DNA of 64,000 nucleotides from JAVJUV01 sp047314965. GTDB taxonomy: Bacteria > Pseudomonadota > Alphaproteobacteria > Rhodobacterales > Rhodobacteraceae. The notes under the pieces are model-generated. The model did not search any database and was not told the origin of the DNA. It worked only from the letters and a program-made list of their open reading frames with translations. Every line of letters begins with the position of its first letter. Position 1 is the first letter of the stretch. This document shows, piece after piece, positions 33,943 through 43,189 of the stretch. Location: the NCBI RefSeq assembly GCF_047314965.1, contig NZ_JBLBVK010000050.1, positions 56,405-120,404 on the forward strand, read 5' to 3'. The translations under genes were made by a program, and so were the position numbers.

Positions 33943-34995
33943 ATGACAGAGAAGCGCAACGTCAAAGCAGATCGCCTTCGCAGCTTTATAGCCTCGGCGT
34001 TTCGGGCCTGCGACATGCCTCAATACAACGCCGCGCGCATGGCCGAGTTGATGACCGAGGCGGATATCGGCGGACAGGATGGACACGGGGTATTTCGCCT
34101 TCCGCAATACATCGGGCGCATTCGCGCCGGAGGCATGTCGGTCGACCCGGAGATCAAAATCATCTCCGAAAGAACTGCCACCGCGCTTCTGGACGGCGGC
34201 AACGGACCCGGTCATCTGGTGATGTCCCGGGCGGCAGAACTGGCGATGGAAAAAGCGAAGACCTGTGGCGTGGCCTGGGTTGGAGCGAGATACTCCAACC
34301 ATGCGGGGCCAGCGTTCCTCTATGCGCGCATGCCCCTGGCACGCAACATGATCGGTCTCTACGTGGCGGTTGGCAGCGCTAACCATATGCCTCCCTGGGG
34401 TGGCACCGATTTGCTCCTCAGCACCAACCCGATCTCAGTCGCGATACCATCCAACACCCGACCGGCCATCGTACTCGACATGGCGACCACGGTTGCCGCC
34501 TACGGAAAGGTCAAAACCGCGGCTGACCGCGGCGAGACGATGCCCGAGGGTTGGATGATCGACAAACAGGGACAGCCCCTCACGGATCCGAGGCGGTCCG
34601 GAGAAGGCCTGCTCCTGCCTATCGGTGGTCCCAAGGGTTATGGGCTGTCGCTAATTTTCGGGCTTCTGGCCGGTACGCTCAACGGTGCTGCCTTCGGCAA
34701 GGACGTGGTCGACTTCAACGCCGACCCCAAAGCGACAACCAACACCGGTCAGTTTGTAATCGCGCTCGATATCGCTGCCTTCGCGGATGTCGAAGCCTTC
34801 AAGACGCAGGTCGACGAAATCTGGGAAGAGATGAAATCCTCTGCCCTCCTCCCCGGCGTAGATGCGATCAGGCTACCGGGCGAAAGACTGGCAGCCACGA
34901 CCGCTGAGCGTCAGGCGAACGGGATTCCGATACCTCAGGCCCTGGGAGCGCGTCTCGATGCCCTCGCTGATGATTTGGGAATAGACCGTCTCTGA
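33943..34995 (+). CDS. Malate/L-lactate/sulfolactate dehydrogenase family protein
   Basis: 350 aa NAD(P)-dependent dehydrogenase of the Ldh2/ComC fold, unrelated to Rossmann LDH. Diagnostic are GGQDGHGVFRLPQY (N-terminal), the active-site ARYSNHAGPAFLYA region, GGTDLLLSTNPISVA and PKGYGLSLIFGLL. Substrates in the family include malate, lactate, ureidoglycolate and (R)-sulfolactate. The 3' end is only 4 nt from the convergent OsmC gene. It probably acts on an acid imported by the TTT system just downstream on the other strand. Confidence 0.9.
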   Translation: MTEKRNVKADRLRSFIASAFRACDMPQYNAARMAELMTEADIGGQDGHGVFRLPQYIGRIRAGGMSVDPEIKIISERTATALLDGGNGPGHLVMSRAAELAMEKAKTCGVAWVGARYSNHAGPAFLYARMPLARNMIGLYVAVGSANHMPPWGGTDLLLSTNPISVAIPSNTRPAIVLDMATTVAAYGKVKTAADRGETMPEGWMIDKQGQPLTDPRRSGEGLLLPIGGPKGYGLSLIFGLLAGTLNGAAFGKDVVDFNADPKATTNTGQFVIALDIAAFADVEAFKTQVDEIWEEMKSSALLPGVDAIRLPGERLAATTAERQANGIPIPQALGARLDALADDLGIDRL

Positions 34996-34999
34996 CGGC

Positions 35000-35479
35000 T
35001 CATGCAGCCTCGTTCCAGATGGCTCCGTTGATGGTCCAGTGCTCGATCACTTCGCTGCCGGACTGGCGCAGCATCATGGCAAGTGCGCAGTGCTCCTTCA
35101 GCTTCGTCACGATTTCTGAGATATTCTCGGGATGACCGCTCATCGTGGCAGTTATGTTAATGATCACCTTCGGAAAAGGAACGTCGATGGGCTTGATAAG
35201 GCGGGTGCCGTGGCTGTCCATCGTGGTGACAATGTCGATTTCCATGTCCTCGATCACCACGTCATTGGCCTTGGCCAACTTGTTCGAAATGACGTGTGTG
35301 CACCCGGCGAGACCGGCGAAAACCATCTCGACCGGCATCGGCCCCTCGTTGGTTCCGCCCCGCTCTATGGGCTCGTCGATGACCATCTCGACATCCCTTG
35401 ACCAGGCACGGGACTTGGTCCGCGTCTCCTGACGGGCGAGCGTGCGAAACGTCCAGATCGGTTTTTCCTTGATCGCCAT
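35000..35479 (-). CDS. OsmC family protein
   Basis: 159 aa OsmC/Ohr fold. The two active-site cysteines are seen in LAGCTHVISNKL and KEHCALAMMLRQ. Family members are thiol peroxidases for organic hydroperoxides, but many in catabolic operons are of unknown function. It is the last gene after tctB-tctA-tctC, separated by a hairpin. Confidence 0.88.
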   Translation of the reverse strand: MAIKEKPIWTFRTLARQETRTKSRAWSRDVEMVIDEPIERGGTNEGPMPVEMVFAGLAGCTHVISNKLAKANDVVIEDMEIDIVTTMDSHGTRLIKPIDVPFPKVIINITATMSGHPENISEIVTKLKEHCALAMMLRQSGSEVIEHWTINGAIWNEAA

Positions 35480-35500
35480 TCACTTGCTCCGCTTGGCGGT

Positions 35501-35526
35501 TGCCGGGCAGTCACGGCTGCCCGGCA
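35501..35526 (-). other. Intergenic hairpin after tctC
   Basis: TGCCGGGCAG (35501-35510) and CTGCCCGGCA (35517-35526) give a perfect 10 bp stem with a 6 nt loop, 8 nt after the tctC stop in the direction of transcription. No T tract follows; read-through to the OsmC gene is likely. Confidence 0.75.
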
Positions 35527-35534
35527 TCACTCGA

Positions 35535-36494
35535 CTACTGGGTGATGGACGACACGAGGTCTTTGTAGGCACCGTTCTGCGCTTTGCGCATCTCTTGGTA
35601 CTGCCCACGACCGATGTGGTCAGTGTTCTCACCAAGGCGTTCCATCATTCGCTTGTAAGTCGTGTCCTCCTGCAAGGCGGTGAAAGCCTGCTCAAGCTTA
35701 TCCAGAACGTCTTCCGGCGTTCCGGCAGGTGCCAGAACCACACGGTGCATGAAGCCTACGTCGCCTCCAACGCCCACTTCGGCGAAGCTCGGCACATCCT
35801 CATAAATGCGCTCGTCGCCAGCGGTCGCAAGAACCTTGACCTTCCCTGCTTCAAGCAGCGCGGAAAGCGTGGACGGGAAAGCCATGGTCATGTCGGCGTC
35901 ACCTGAAAGCAGCGCCTGCATGGCGGGGCCGCCACCTTGGAAAGGCACGAGGTTGAAGACCGAATCCGTGGCCTTCATGATCTGGGCAGCAGGTACGAAG
36001 AGCGCTCCCCAGTTGCCCGAGTGAGCCATGTCGATGCTTCCCGGATTGGCCTTGGCTGCGGCTATCAGTTCCTCGAAGGTGTTGAATTCGCTGTCGCCGC
36101 GCACAACCACTGCAATCGGCGCATAGTTCACGCGTGCCACAGGAACAAAGTCCGCGTTCGGATCATAGGGAAGGTTTTCGACGTGCTGCTGCAGCATGTC
36201 GATGTAGTTGTGCGAGAATAGCAGCGTGTATCCGTCCGCTGCCGAATTGGCGACCTCCTGGGTGCCTTTCTGTCCGCCTGCGCCGGGGCTGAGGCGCACG
36301 ATCATCGCTTGGTTTAGGTACTGCGGGATGATCGAAGTGATTACTCGCGCGTTCAGGTCATGTGACCCGCCCGCACCCAGCGGAATGACCAGCGTGATCG
36401 GTTTTTCCGGGTATTCCGCATATGCGGCGGTCCCGAGACCGAGCGTAGCAACAAGCGCTGCACCCACGGTTTTCTTAAGAGATTTCAGAAACAT
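35535..36494 (-). CDS. tctC: TTT transporter substrate-binding protein (Bug family)
   Basis: 319 aa periplasmic receptor with a signal peptide ending at AAYAE (residue 27). PEKPITLVIPLGAGGSHD and PGAGGQKGTQEVANSAADGYTL are the Bug-family carboxylate-binding loops. It works with TctA and TctB encoded just upstream in the same operon. The ligand is a carboxylate, not further defined. Confidence 0.92.
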   Translation of the reverse strand: MFLKSLKKTVGAALVATLGLGTAAYAEYPEKPITLVIPLGAGGSHDLNARVITSIIPQYLNQAMIVRLSPGAGGQKGTQEVANSAADGYTLLFSHNYIDMLQQHVENLPYDPNADFVPVARVNYAPIAVVVRGDSEFNTFEELIAAAKANPGSIDMAHSGNWGALFVPAAQIMKATDSVFNLVPFQGGGPAMQALLSGDADMTMAFPSTLSALLEAGKVKVLATAGDERIYEDVPSFAEVGVGGDVGFMHRVVLAPAGTPEDVLDKLEQAFTALQEDTTYKRMMERLGENTDHIGRGQYQEMRKAQNGAYKDLVSSITQ

Positions 36495-36534
36495 ATCGTC
36501 CTCCTCGGTTGGATCTGATTAAGTCTCCGTCATT

Positions 36535-38013
36535 CTAGGATGTGACGGTTTTCATTCTTCGCCAAAGAACATAGCCGATGATCGGCGTTGCGATCAGTAC
36601 AGAGACCATGCCCAGTCTTTCTGTGAATATGAAGCTCATTGGTGTGTTTCCGGCCATTGCGACCGTCTGGCCGAAGGCGTATTCAAGCGGCCCGCCGAGA
36701 ATGAATCCCATCACCATGGGCATCACGTCGAACCTCGCCGCCCGCGCCAGTAGCCCGAACAGGCCGAAACCGACCAGCATCAGAACATCGGTCGTTTCAG
36801 AACGGAAGACGTAAGCGCCGGCGAAAGCGAACATCACCACGATAGGAACCAGAAGCCCCGTCTTGACGGTCACTATGCGCGCGAAAAACGGGATGGACAA
36901 ATATCCGACGATCAAGAACATCAGGTTCGCCAGCACCATCGCCACCAAAATGCCAAAAACAATTGCGCCTTGCTCTTCAAAGAGTTGCGGTCCGGGCCTC
37001 AACCCCTGCGCCACGAAAGCGCCTAGCAGGATCGCGGTGACGTTGTCCCCCGGTATGCCCAGTGTGAGCAGAGGAACAAGCGTCGGCCCGTTGACGGCGT
37101 TGTTGGCTGCTTCGGCGGCGGCCACGCCTTCAACTTCTCCCTCGCCAAACGTCTCGGGATGACTGGAGGCGTTCTTGGCTGCGGAATATCCCATAACCGC
37201 CGCGACGACTTGGCCAAGGCCAGGAACAATGCCGATCGCGGTCCCGATCAGGGTCGAGCGACGGATGGTCGGGATGCAACGCCTGAACTCAGCCATGCTC
37301 AACCGAGCGCCAACCAGCTTGGCGAAGCTGCCAACCTTCTCATTTCGCATCACTGCATAAACAAGTTCGGGCAAAGCGAAGACGCCGATCAGCATGGGAA
37401 GAAGCGGTATGCCTGATTTCAGGTCGAAGATGCCGAAGGTGAAGCGCTCGACGCCACCCATCGGGTCCGTTCCGATCTGCGCCAGCCAAAGACCGAACAA
37501 AACCATCACCAACCCTTTCAATGGGTTACTGCCGGAAGTTGCGACGATGATCACGAGACTCAATAGCAGGACGGCAAACAATTCGGGCGGCCCGAACTGC
37601 ATGATCAGGATGGCGATGGGGAAGATCATTAGGATCGTGAAAATGTCACTGAACGTGTCGCCAATGACCGACGAGAACAGCGCCATGTCCAGCGCCTTCC
37701 GAGACTCGCCCTTCTGGGTCAGCTTGTACCCGTCGATAGATGTCGCAACCGCGGCCCCAGTCCCCGGCATGGAAATTAGGATTGCCGGGATGGAACCTCC
37801 GAAAATACCCCCCTTGTAGACGCCCAGAAGGAACGGGATACCGACCAGCGGATCAAGGAAGAACGATAGGGGCAACAGAATGGCCATCGCCATCAGTGTC
37901 GTAAAACCGGGAAGCGCCCCAACCAGCATTCCTGAAAACAGCCCGATCACGATCATCAGCATCGTGTCGGCGCGGAATGCCATGACAGCGCCTTCTGCAA
38001 ACTGCTCAATCAT
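36535..38013 (-). CDS. tctA: Tripartite tricarboxylate transporter, large permease TctA
   Basis: 492 aa inner-membrane protein with about 12 helices. Family motifs: GALPGFTTLMAMAILLPLSF near residue 35, GSIPAILISMPGTGAA and the repeat-like LLTLGIPGDNVTAILLGAF. Its ATG overlaps the tctB stop by 4 nt; 40 nt separate it from tctC. Confidence 0.95.
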   Translation of the reverse strand: MIEQFAEGAVMAFRADTMLMIVIGLFSGMLVGALPGFTTLMAMAILLPLSFFLDPLVGIPFLLGVYKGGIFGGSIPAILISMPGTGAAVATSIDGYKLTQKGESRKALDMALFSSVIGDTFSDIFTILMIFPIAILIMQFGPPELFAVLLLSLVIIVATSGSNPLKGLVMVLFGLWLAQIGTDPMGGVERFTFGIFDLKSGIPLLPMLIGVFALPELVYAVMRNEKVGSFAKLVGARLSMAEFRRCIPTIRRSTLIGTAIGIVPGLGQVVAAVMGYSAAKNASSHPETFGEGEVEGVAAAEAANNAVNGPTLVPLLTLGIPGDNVTAILLGAFVAQGLRPGPQLFEEQGAIVFGILVAMVLANLMFLIVGYLSIPFFARIVTVKTGLLVPIVVMFAFAGAYVFRSETTDVLMLVGFGLFGLLARAARFDVMPMVMGFILGGPLEYAFGQTVAMAGNTPMSFIFTERLGMVSVLIATPIIGYVLWRRMKTVTS

Positions 38014-38564
38014 TGCGAGGCTCCCTCAGCACCGATCCCGGCTACCGGCGAGGGATCGAAAACCCGGGCATAGAGAAACTCGATTGAACTGAGTTCCGGT
38101 AACGAAACAGCCAGGCCTCGCGTCGAAACAAGGTAAAGTCCTATCGGGCAGAGCACGGAAACGGCAATAATCTGAAAAACCGATCGGTTACCTGCTATCC
38201 ATGAAACCGCGGCCATGGAGAGAGCCGACGAGATGAAGAAGCCGAAAGGTTGCATTGTCAGCGCATAGAAAAACATGACGCCGAACAGCATCACCACGCG
38301 GCGCAACGCGCCCTCTTCGAAGGTTTTGCTCTCCGATGCCAGCAACGAGCCACGCCGCGAATAAAGCAATGCGGCGGCCAGAACGGCCAGCGATCCGAGG
38401 ACAAGCGCAGGGAACAAGGATGGTGGAATTGCCGTCAGAGAGCGTCCGAACAAGAGCTTGGGAGGCGCCACCAGCTGCGACATGAAAACGAAGCCGAGGA
38501 GTCCCAAAAGCGCCAGACCGCCGGCCAGCCAGGCTTCCGCGGTGAGGAGCTTGATATACTTCAT
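38010..38564 (-). CDS. tctB: Tripartite tricarboxylate transporter, small subunit TctB
   Basis: 184 aa with four predicted helices; this arrangement (small membrane protein ahead of TctA) and the hydrophobic pattern identify it, since TctB sequence is poorly conserved. First gene of the tctBAC-osmC operon; the start at 38564 is preceded by a weak RBS. Confidence 0.85.
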   Translation of the reverse strand: MKYIKLLTAEAWLAGGLALLGLLGFVFMSQLVAPPKLLFGRSLTAIPPSLFPALVLGSLAVLAAALLYSRRGSLLASESKTFEEGALRRVVMLFGVMFFYALTMQPFGFFISSALSMAAVSWIAGNRSVFQIIAVSVLCPIGLYLVSTRGLAVSLPELSSIEFLYARVFDPSPVAGIGAEGASQ

Positions 38565-38883
38565 GTTTCAACCACCCGCGATCTCCCCCTATCGAAGCAG
38601 CTTCGGCTTCCGGGCCGCGCTGCGCGAGAAGCAGGAATTTCCGACAAAATCCCACGTGACGAGAGGCGCTGCGTCCTCTCTCAATGGCCGATTTTGCGGA
38701 GACCTCCTCCCCGGTTTCATTATTTATATTAAATGGATAGATCCGCTTCCTGTCACTGGGAAATTACGAATCGTGATGGGTGTTAGTGGCTTATTTGAAC
38801 GCTCCCGGGCCGCTTGGCATTTGACCTTTCGTCGCCCCGGTACCACAAGAGGTGAAAGCCATAAACTCCGGAAGCGGGTCTAG
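38565..38883. other. Divergent intergenic region, no gene seen
   Basis: 319 nt between tctB (leftward) and the AEC carrier (rightward). It contains an AT-rich patch near 38718-38740 (ATTATTTATATTAAAT) that could be promoter DNA and a small CGAAG/CTTCG hairpin. No reading frame with family features. Confidence 0.5.
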
Positions 38884-39771
38884 GTGACAAGCGAAATCCT
38901 GAACATCATCGCCCCGGTCTTCGTCGTGGCCGGAATCGGGTTTTTCCTTGAATATCGAGGTATTGGCTTTCAATCCGAAACACTGAGCCGACTAGCGATG
39001 ATGATCGGCACGCCGTCGCTCGTGTTTTCGTCACTGACAAGCACCAGCCTTCCAGACGAGTCTCTGGCGCGCATCGTCGTCATATCGGTTGCCGCAGTCA
39101 TTGTGGGAGGTGCGCTTGCAACGGCAATTCTGTCTGCCCTGCGCTTGCCCCTTCGAACATTTCTGCCTCCGCTGTCACTCCCCAACGCCGGAAATGCCGG
39201 GCTGCCGCTTGTCTTCTTCGCCTTTGCCGAGCCAGGCCTGACAATCGGAGCAGCCTTCTTCTTCATGATCGCACTGGTGCAATACACGGTTGTTCCGGCC
39301 GTCGTCACAGGCAACCCGGGCTTTCGCAAACTGTTTCGGGAACCTCTCGTCTGGGCAATTATCGCAGTGATCGTGTTCCGCGCCACAAATCTGACCGTCC
39401 CGGCTGTCATCGCAGACACGACCGCGCTTTTGGGAGGCATAATGATCCCCATCATGTTGATCCTTTTGGGAGGCGCGCTGGTTCGCCTTAAGGTCAGCGA
39501 CATCAAGACGTCGATCTTTCTTGCAGGCGTGCGCTTGGCGGTCGGCGTGACCACCGGGCTCTCTCTGGTCATGCTTTTCAGGCTTGAAGGTGTCGAGGCC
39601 GGCGCGATTTTCCTTCTCTCGGCAATGCCTTCCGCGCTCATCACATATGTCATCGCCCAACATTACGGCCGCAACCCCGAACGAGTGGCGGGGCTCGTCG
39701 TCAGTTCAACAGTTCTGAACTTCGCCTGCCTGCCCTTCCTGATCACAACGGCGATCTATCTGGCAGGCTAG
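38884..39771 (+). CDS. AEC (auxin efflux carrier) family transporter
   Basis: 295 aa, about ten helices in two inverted halves. Start GTG at 38884. The PxLxxxNxGNxGLP-type motif is seen as LSLPNAGNAGLPLVFF near residue 99. Bacterial AEC proteins move malonate, malate or other carboxylates, often outward or as exchangers. The stop lies 2 nt from the convergent dehydrogenase gene. Confidence 0.88.
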   Translation: MTSEILNIIAPVFVVAGIGFFLEYRGIGFQSETLSRLAMMIGTPSLVFSSLTSTSLPDESLARIVVISVAAVIVGGALATAILSALRLPLRTFLPPLSLPNAGNAGLPLVFFAFAEPGLTIGAAFFFMIALVQYTVVPAVVTGNPGFRKLFREPLVWAIIAVIVFRATNLTVPAVIADTTALLGGIMIPIMLILLGGALVRLKVSDIKTSIFLAGVRLAVGVTTGLSLVMLFRLEGVEAGAIFLLSAMPSALITYVIAQHYGRNPERVAGLVVSSTVLNFACLPFLITTAIYLAG

Positions 39772-39773
39772 GC

Positions 39774-40634
39774 TCAGGATTTTGCCACCCGCTCCACGGC
39801 AAGCAATACCGCGGAGTTGTCGAGGTCGCCCTCGCCCGCGCCCACTGCGTTCTCCATGAGGTCGAGGTAGCGGCTGACCATCGGCAATTGGCCATGCCCA
39901 TTCCGGGCGGCCATTTCTCGGATCAGGTTGAAATCCTTCTGCGATTGAACGATCCGGCCAAGCGGCTTGAAGTCCCGTGCGACCATCATCGACCCTTTCG
40001 CGGCCATTACATCTGACCGCGCCGCTGACCGCAAAGCGGTTTGCAGAAAAGTCTCGGGGTCAAGCCCAAGTGCCTCCGCGAATACCAGCCCTTCGGCAAC
40101 TGCGGCACGGTTCAGACCAAGCACGCAGTTGATTGCCAGTTTGGTCCTGTTACCATCGCCGATCTCGCCGACCCGCTCTCGGTTGGGCGAAATCGCATCG
40201 GCGATTTCCTCAAACAGATCAAGCCCTTCGGACACCCCGGCCAGCAAGAGGAGCGCCGTACCGTTCTGGACCTGAAGGCTCGTGCCCGAGATCGGCGCCT
40301 CGACAAGACAGATTGAACGGGTTTGGGCTGCGCGTTCCAGATCAGCCATCTGGTCCGGATCGCACGTGCTCATCGACACCAGGACTTTCCCGGTGCCGTC
40401 CGGCGCGTCGGCGATAATGTCCGCAAGCTGCTCAGTACTGAAGACGGCCGAAAGGACTATGTCGGCTTGCCAGATCGACGTCGGATCGGTAGCGGTCCCG
40501 CCCTTCTGCTCGAGCAGCGCCTTCCGTGTCCCGTCCACATCGAAACCAAGGACATCGTGGCCCGCCGCCAGAAACCGCTGCGCCAGGGCCATGCCAATCA
40601 GCCCCAGCCCGAAAAGTCCAACCGTCCTCACCAC
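39774..40634 (-). CDS. NAD(P)-dependent 3-hydroxyacid dehydrogenase (HIBADH family)
   Basis: 286 aa. N-terminal Rossmann motif GLFGLGLIG, substrate-loop EAPISGTSLQ and the catalytic Lys in GNRTKLAINCVLG (about residue 166). Related enzymes oxidise 3-hydroxyisobutyrate, tartronate semialdehyde or other 3-hydroxy acids. Last gene of the ten-gene leftward catabolic run, 11 nt after the Gfo/Idh/MocA gene. Confidence 0.9.
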   Translation of the reverse strand: MVRTVGLFGLGLIGMALAQRFLAAGHDVLGFDVDGTRKALLEQKGGTATDPTSIWQADIVLSAVFSTEQLADIIADAPDGTGKVLVSMSTCDPDQMADLERAAQTRSICLVEAPISGTSLQVQNGTALLLLAGVSEGLDLFEEIADAISPNRERVGEIGDGNRTKLAINCVLGLNRAAVAEGLVFAEALGLDPETFLQTALRSAARSDVMAAKGSMMVARDFKPLGRIVQSQKDFNLIREMAARNGHGQLPMVSRYLDLMENAVGAGEGDLDNSAVLLAVERVAKS

Positions 40635-40645
40635 GGCGCGCCCCC

Positions 40646-41719
40646 TTATGTCGAGGCCTTCAGATCGGCCAGTTGGGCAATCGAGTGGTTCGAAAGGGGA
40701 AGCGAAACAGGCTCTCCGATCGCCGCCGATAGATCGGCCGCCGAATAGGTTTCCATCACCATCCTCGCATGGGTTCCCTCGACCATCACGGGGCGGTCCA
40801 TCAGGACGTCTTCGAGAAAATGGATCGTCTCGGGGCCCATCTGCCCTGCAAAGACATGATCCAAGTGCTCACCCGGCATGGTCGACATGGGATACTGCGT
40901 CCCCTCTGCCACGGTGTTCAACCAGTGATCCCGCGCCGTATCGTCGAGGATTAGAGCGCCCTCGGTACCAGTGATCTCGATCCATGTCCCGCAGTAGTTC
41001 GGATAGCTCGGAGGCAGGTTCCAACCGCCGCCAACCACAACCAGCGTACCGTCTTCCATGTTTATGGTAGACCACATGCAATCGTAGGAGCCGTTCAGTT
41101 CCTTCATGTAGCCGTAGGCGCCCTGGCTGTAGATCTTGACAGGCTTGGTGTGCTCCAGAAGCCAGAACACGAAGTCGAGATCGTGAGTGGACTCCATTGC
41201 AGCCGGCGAAAGCTTCACGCGATTGGCGATCTTCTTTCCAAGATTGCGCGACAAGTGGCGGCTGACCATCACGTTGACGATCTTGCCCAGCTTGCCTTCA
41301 GCGATGGATTTCTTGGCATACGCGATCTTGGGATTGAACCGCTGTGAATACCCGATCGTGAACTTCAGATTGCCCGCCTTCGACAGCGCGATCAGATCGT
41401 CTGCTTCCCAGAACTCCAGCGCGATCGGCTTCTCCAGAAGAACGTGCTTGCCCGCCTTCAGGCAATCTCGAGCGATCGGATAATGGGTCGGCTCCGGCGT
41501 GGTCGAAATATAGACAACGCTGATATTCGGGTTGGCGACAATCTCCTGGTAATCAGTCGTCGCGGTTGCCGGATTTGTCAGCGCGCGAACCTCTTCAAGA
41601 CGCTCCGGCTTGATTTCACAGATATGCAGAGCATCGACGAGGGCCGACTTCGACAGCATCTCGGCCCTGATGCCCCCGCACCAACCGGTTCCGATTACCG
41701 CTACTTCTGTGCTCGCCAT
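40646..41719 (-). CDS. Gfo/Idh/MocA-family oxidoreductase
   Basis: 357 aa. Rossmann motif VIGTGWCGG at the N-terminus, family EKPIA at about residue 96, and the C-terminal domain with SMEST-like active-site helix (SPAAMESTHDLDF). Likely an inositol-2-dehydrogenase-type or sugar-acid dehydrogenase. It has a good RBS (GGGAGGAG) at 41719 and a paralogue at 54599-55723 in the opposite arm of the same catabolic region. Confidence 0.9.
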   Translation of the reverse strand: MASTEVAVIGTGWCGGIRAEMLSKSALVDALHICEIKPERLEEVRALTNPATATTDYQEIVANPNISVVYISTTPEPTHYPIARDCLKAGKHVLLEKPIALEFWEADDLIALSKAGNLKFTIGYSQRFNPKIAYAKKSIAEGKLGKIVNVMVSRHLSRNLGKKIANRVKLSPAAMESTHDLDFVFWLLEHTKPVKIYSQGAYGYMKELNGSYDCMWSTINMEDGTLVVVGGGWNLPPSYPNYCGTWIEITGTEGALILDDTARDHWLNTVAEGTQYPMSTMPGEHLDHVFAGQMGPETIHFLEDVLMDRPVMVEGTHARMVMETYSAADLSAAIGEPVSLPLSNHSIAQLADLKAST

Positions 41720-41802
41720 CGATCTCCTCCCATTATGACCGCCCTAGGCTCAGTTAGCCCGCGCCCGTTTTGGCCGCCAACAATAAATTCTTATGCCTGA
41801 CA

Positions 41803-43179
41803 TCAAGCAAAACCAATGAGTTGCCACCAGAAGTATGTCACAGGAATCCCCACGACGGTGATCGCCAGGGCAAGCCAGAGGCACAGGCGCAGAAATACCG
41901 CATTCGGCACCTTCGAAAGCGACATTGCCACGATCAGCGGCGGGGCCTGATACGGGATCACGGGCGTGGAAATGCCGATGATCTGGGTCATCGAGATCGC
42001 CTCAAGCGACAACCCGGTTGTCTCAGCCAGCGGCGCGGCGAAGGGCACGAGTACCGCGGGTGCAGCCGGCGCGGTCGTGAGGTGCGACAGCGCCAACGAG
42101 AAACCGTAGACAGCATAGACCGACGACAGCCCGCCTTGCCCGTTCAGCGGCAGCGCGCCGATGATGATGTCGGCAAGGCGCTGGTCCAGTCCGGCTTCTC
42201 GCGCAACGGCTACAACTGTCACGATCGAGGCAAAGAAGATCGCTGGCGTCAGGTCGATCTGTTCCCGCATGGCTGTCGGTTTCAGCATTCCGAACCGCGG
42301 CCAGATCACGATTGTGGCCGCCGCAAGCGCCACCCACGCAGGGGGGATCCCATGGATGAAATCGGTCATCCACATCAGGATCGCCGCAGCCAGCACGACG
42401 AGAAGGCGGCGTTGCTCAGGCCGGACCGGCTCATTTCCACCGTCAGCCGAAGCGATCGAAGAGACCGGTTCTCTCGTGAAGGTAACCATAAGCGCAACCA
42501 GCAGCCCGAACCTAAGGATGTTCACTGGCAACTGCTGGAGCAGATATCCGGAATATGTGCTGTGGATTCCATAGAGCTGATCCATCGCCCCCACGTGGAC
42601 GATAGTCGGAAGGTTCGCGGTCAGAATGGTATAGGTCGGCAGCAGCGTGGCCGTTGCGGCGGTTGCGATCAATCCAACCGCACCACGCCCGTCCGAGGCA
42701 AGACCAAGCCGCTCGCCAAGAGCCACGGCGATAGGAATCATCACCACAATGCGTGGCATGGTTGACGGGATCAGAACGCCCAATGCCATTCCTGCAGTTG
42801 CGATCACAAGAATGGCTCTCGGATAGGACGGGCCGGTAAACTCGATCATCCGTTCCGAAATGCGCGCGGCAAGGCCTGTCGCAGTGATCGCGGCTCCGAG
42901 AATGATGCCCGAAACCAAAAGCCAGAAACCGCCCGACATGAAGCCGGAAAAGACAATTTCACGTGGGACCACTCCAAGCGAAAGAGCGGCAAGAAAGATG
43001 CCGAACGCCGTGACGATCTCGGGCACCGCCCGTGTCGCGAAGAGGACAAGCGCGGCGCAGCCGATACCGGCGGCCTTCCAGATGTCACCGGCGTCCCCCT
43101 GGTAAAGACCCCAAAAGGAAATCGTGGCCCCCAGGGCGACACCAAGGCTCGCAATTCCGCTGGCGGTCAATCCACGCAA
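41803..43179 (-). CDS. SLC13/DASS family carboxylate transporter
   Basis: 458 aa inner-membrane protein with 11-12 helices. Family features are the two SNT-like substrate loops replaced by STMPRIVVMIPIA (near residue 138) and TTAPAAPAVLVPFA, and the TRAVPEIVTAFG segment. Members take up di- or tricarboxylates with Na+. It sits 10 nt after the quinone oxidoreductase gene, within the leftward operon that also encodes a TRAP carrier. Confidence 0.85.
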   Translation of the reverse strand: MRGLTASGIASLGVALGATISFWGLYQGDAGDIWKAAGIGCAALVLFATRAVPEIVTAFGIFLAALSLGVVPREIVFSGFMSGGFWLLVSGIILGAAITATGLAARISERMIEFTGPSYPRAILVIATAGMALGVLIPSTMPRIVVMIPIAVALGERLGLASDGRGAVGLIATAATATLLPTYTILTANLPTIVHVGAMDQLYGIHSTYSGYLLQQLPVNILRFGLLVALMVTFTREPVSSIASADGGNEPVRPEQRRLLVVLAAAILMWMTDFIHGIPPAWVALAAATIVIWPRFGMLKPTAMREQIDLTPAIFFASIVTVVAVAREAGLDQRLADIIIGALPLNGQGGLSSVYAVYGFSLALSHLTTAPAAPAVLVPFAAPLAETTGLSLEAISMTQIIGISTPVIPYQAPPLIVAMSLSKVPNAVFLRLCLWLALAITVVGIPVTYFWWQLIGFA

Positions 43180-43189
43180 GATGCCCGGC

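Noticed and set aside
41803..43179. Reading the DASS protein as an arsenite/antimonite or sulfate carrier
   Set aside because: Context of carboxylate enzymes and carriers favours organic acids, and no arsenic or sulfur genes are nearby; left at family level.
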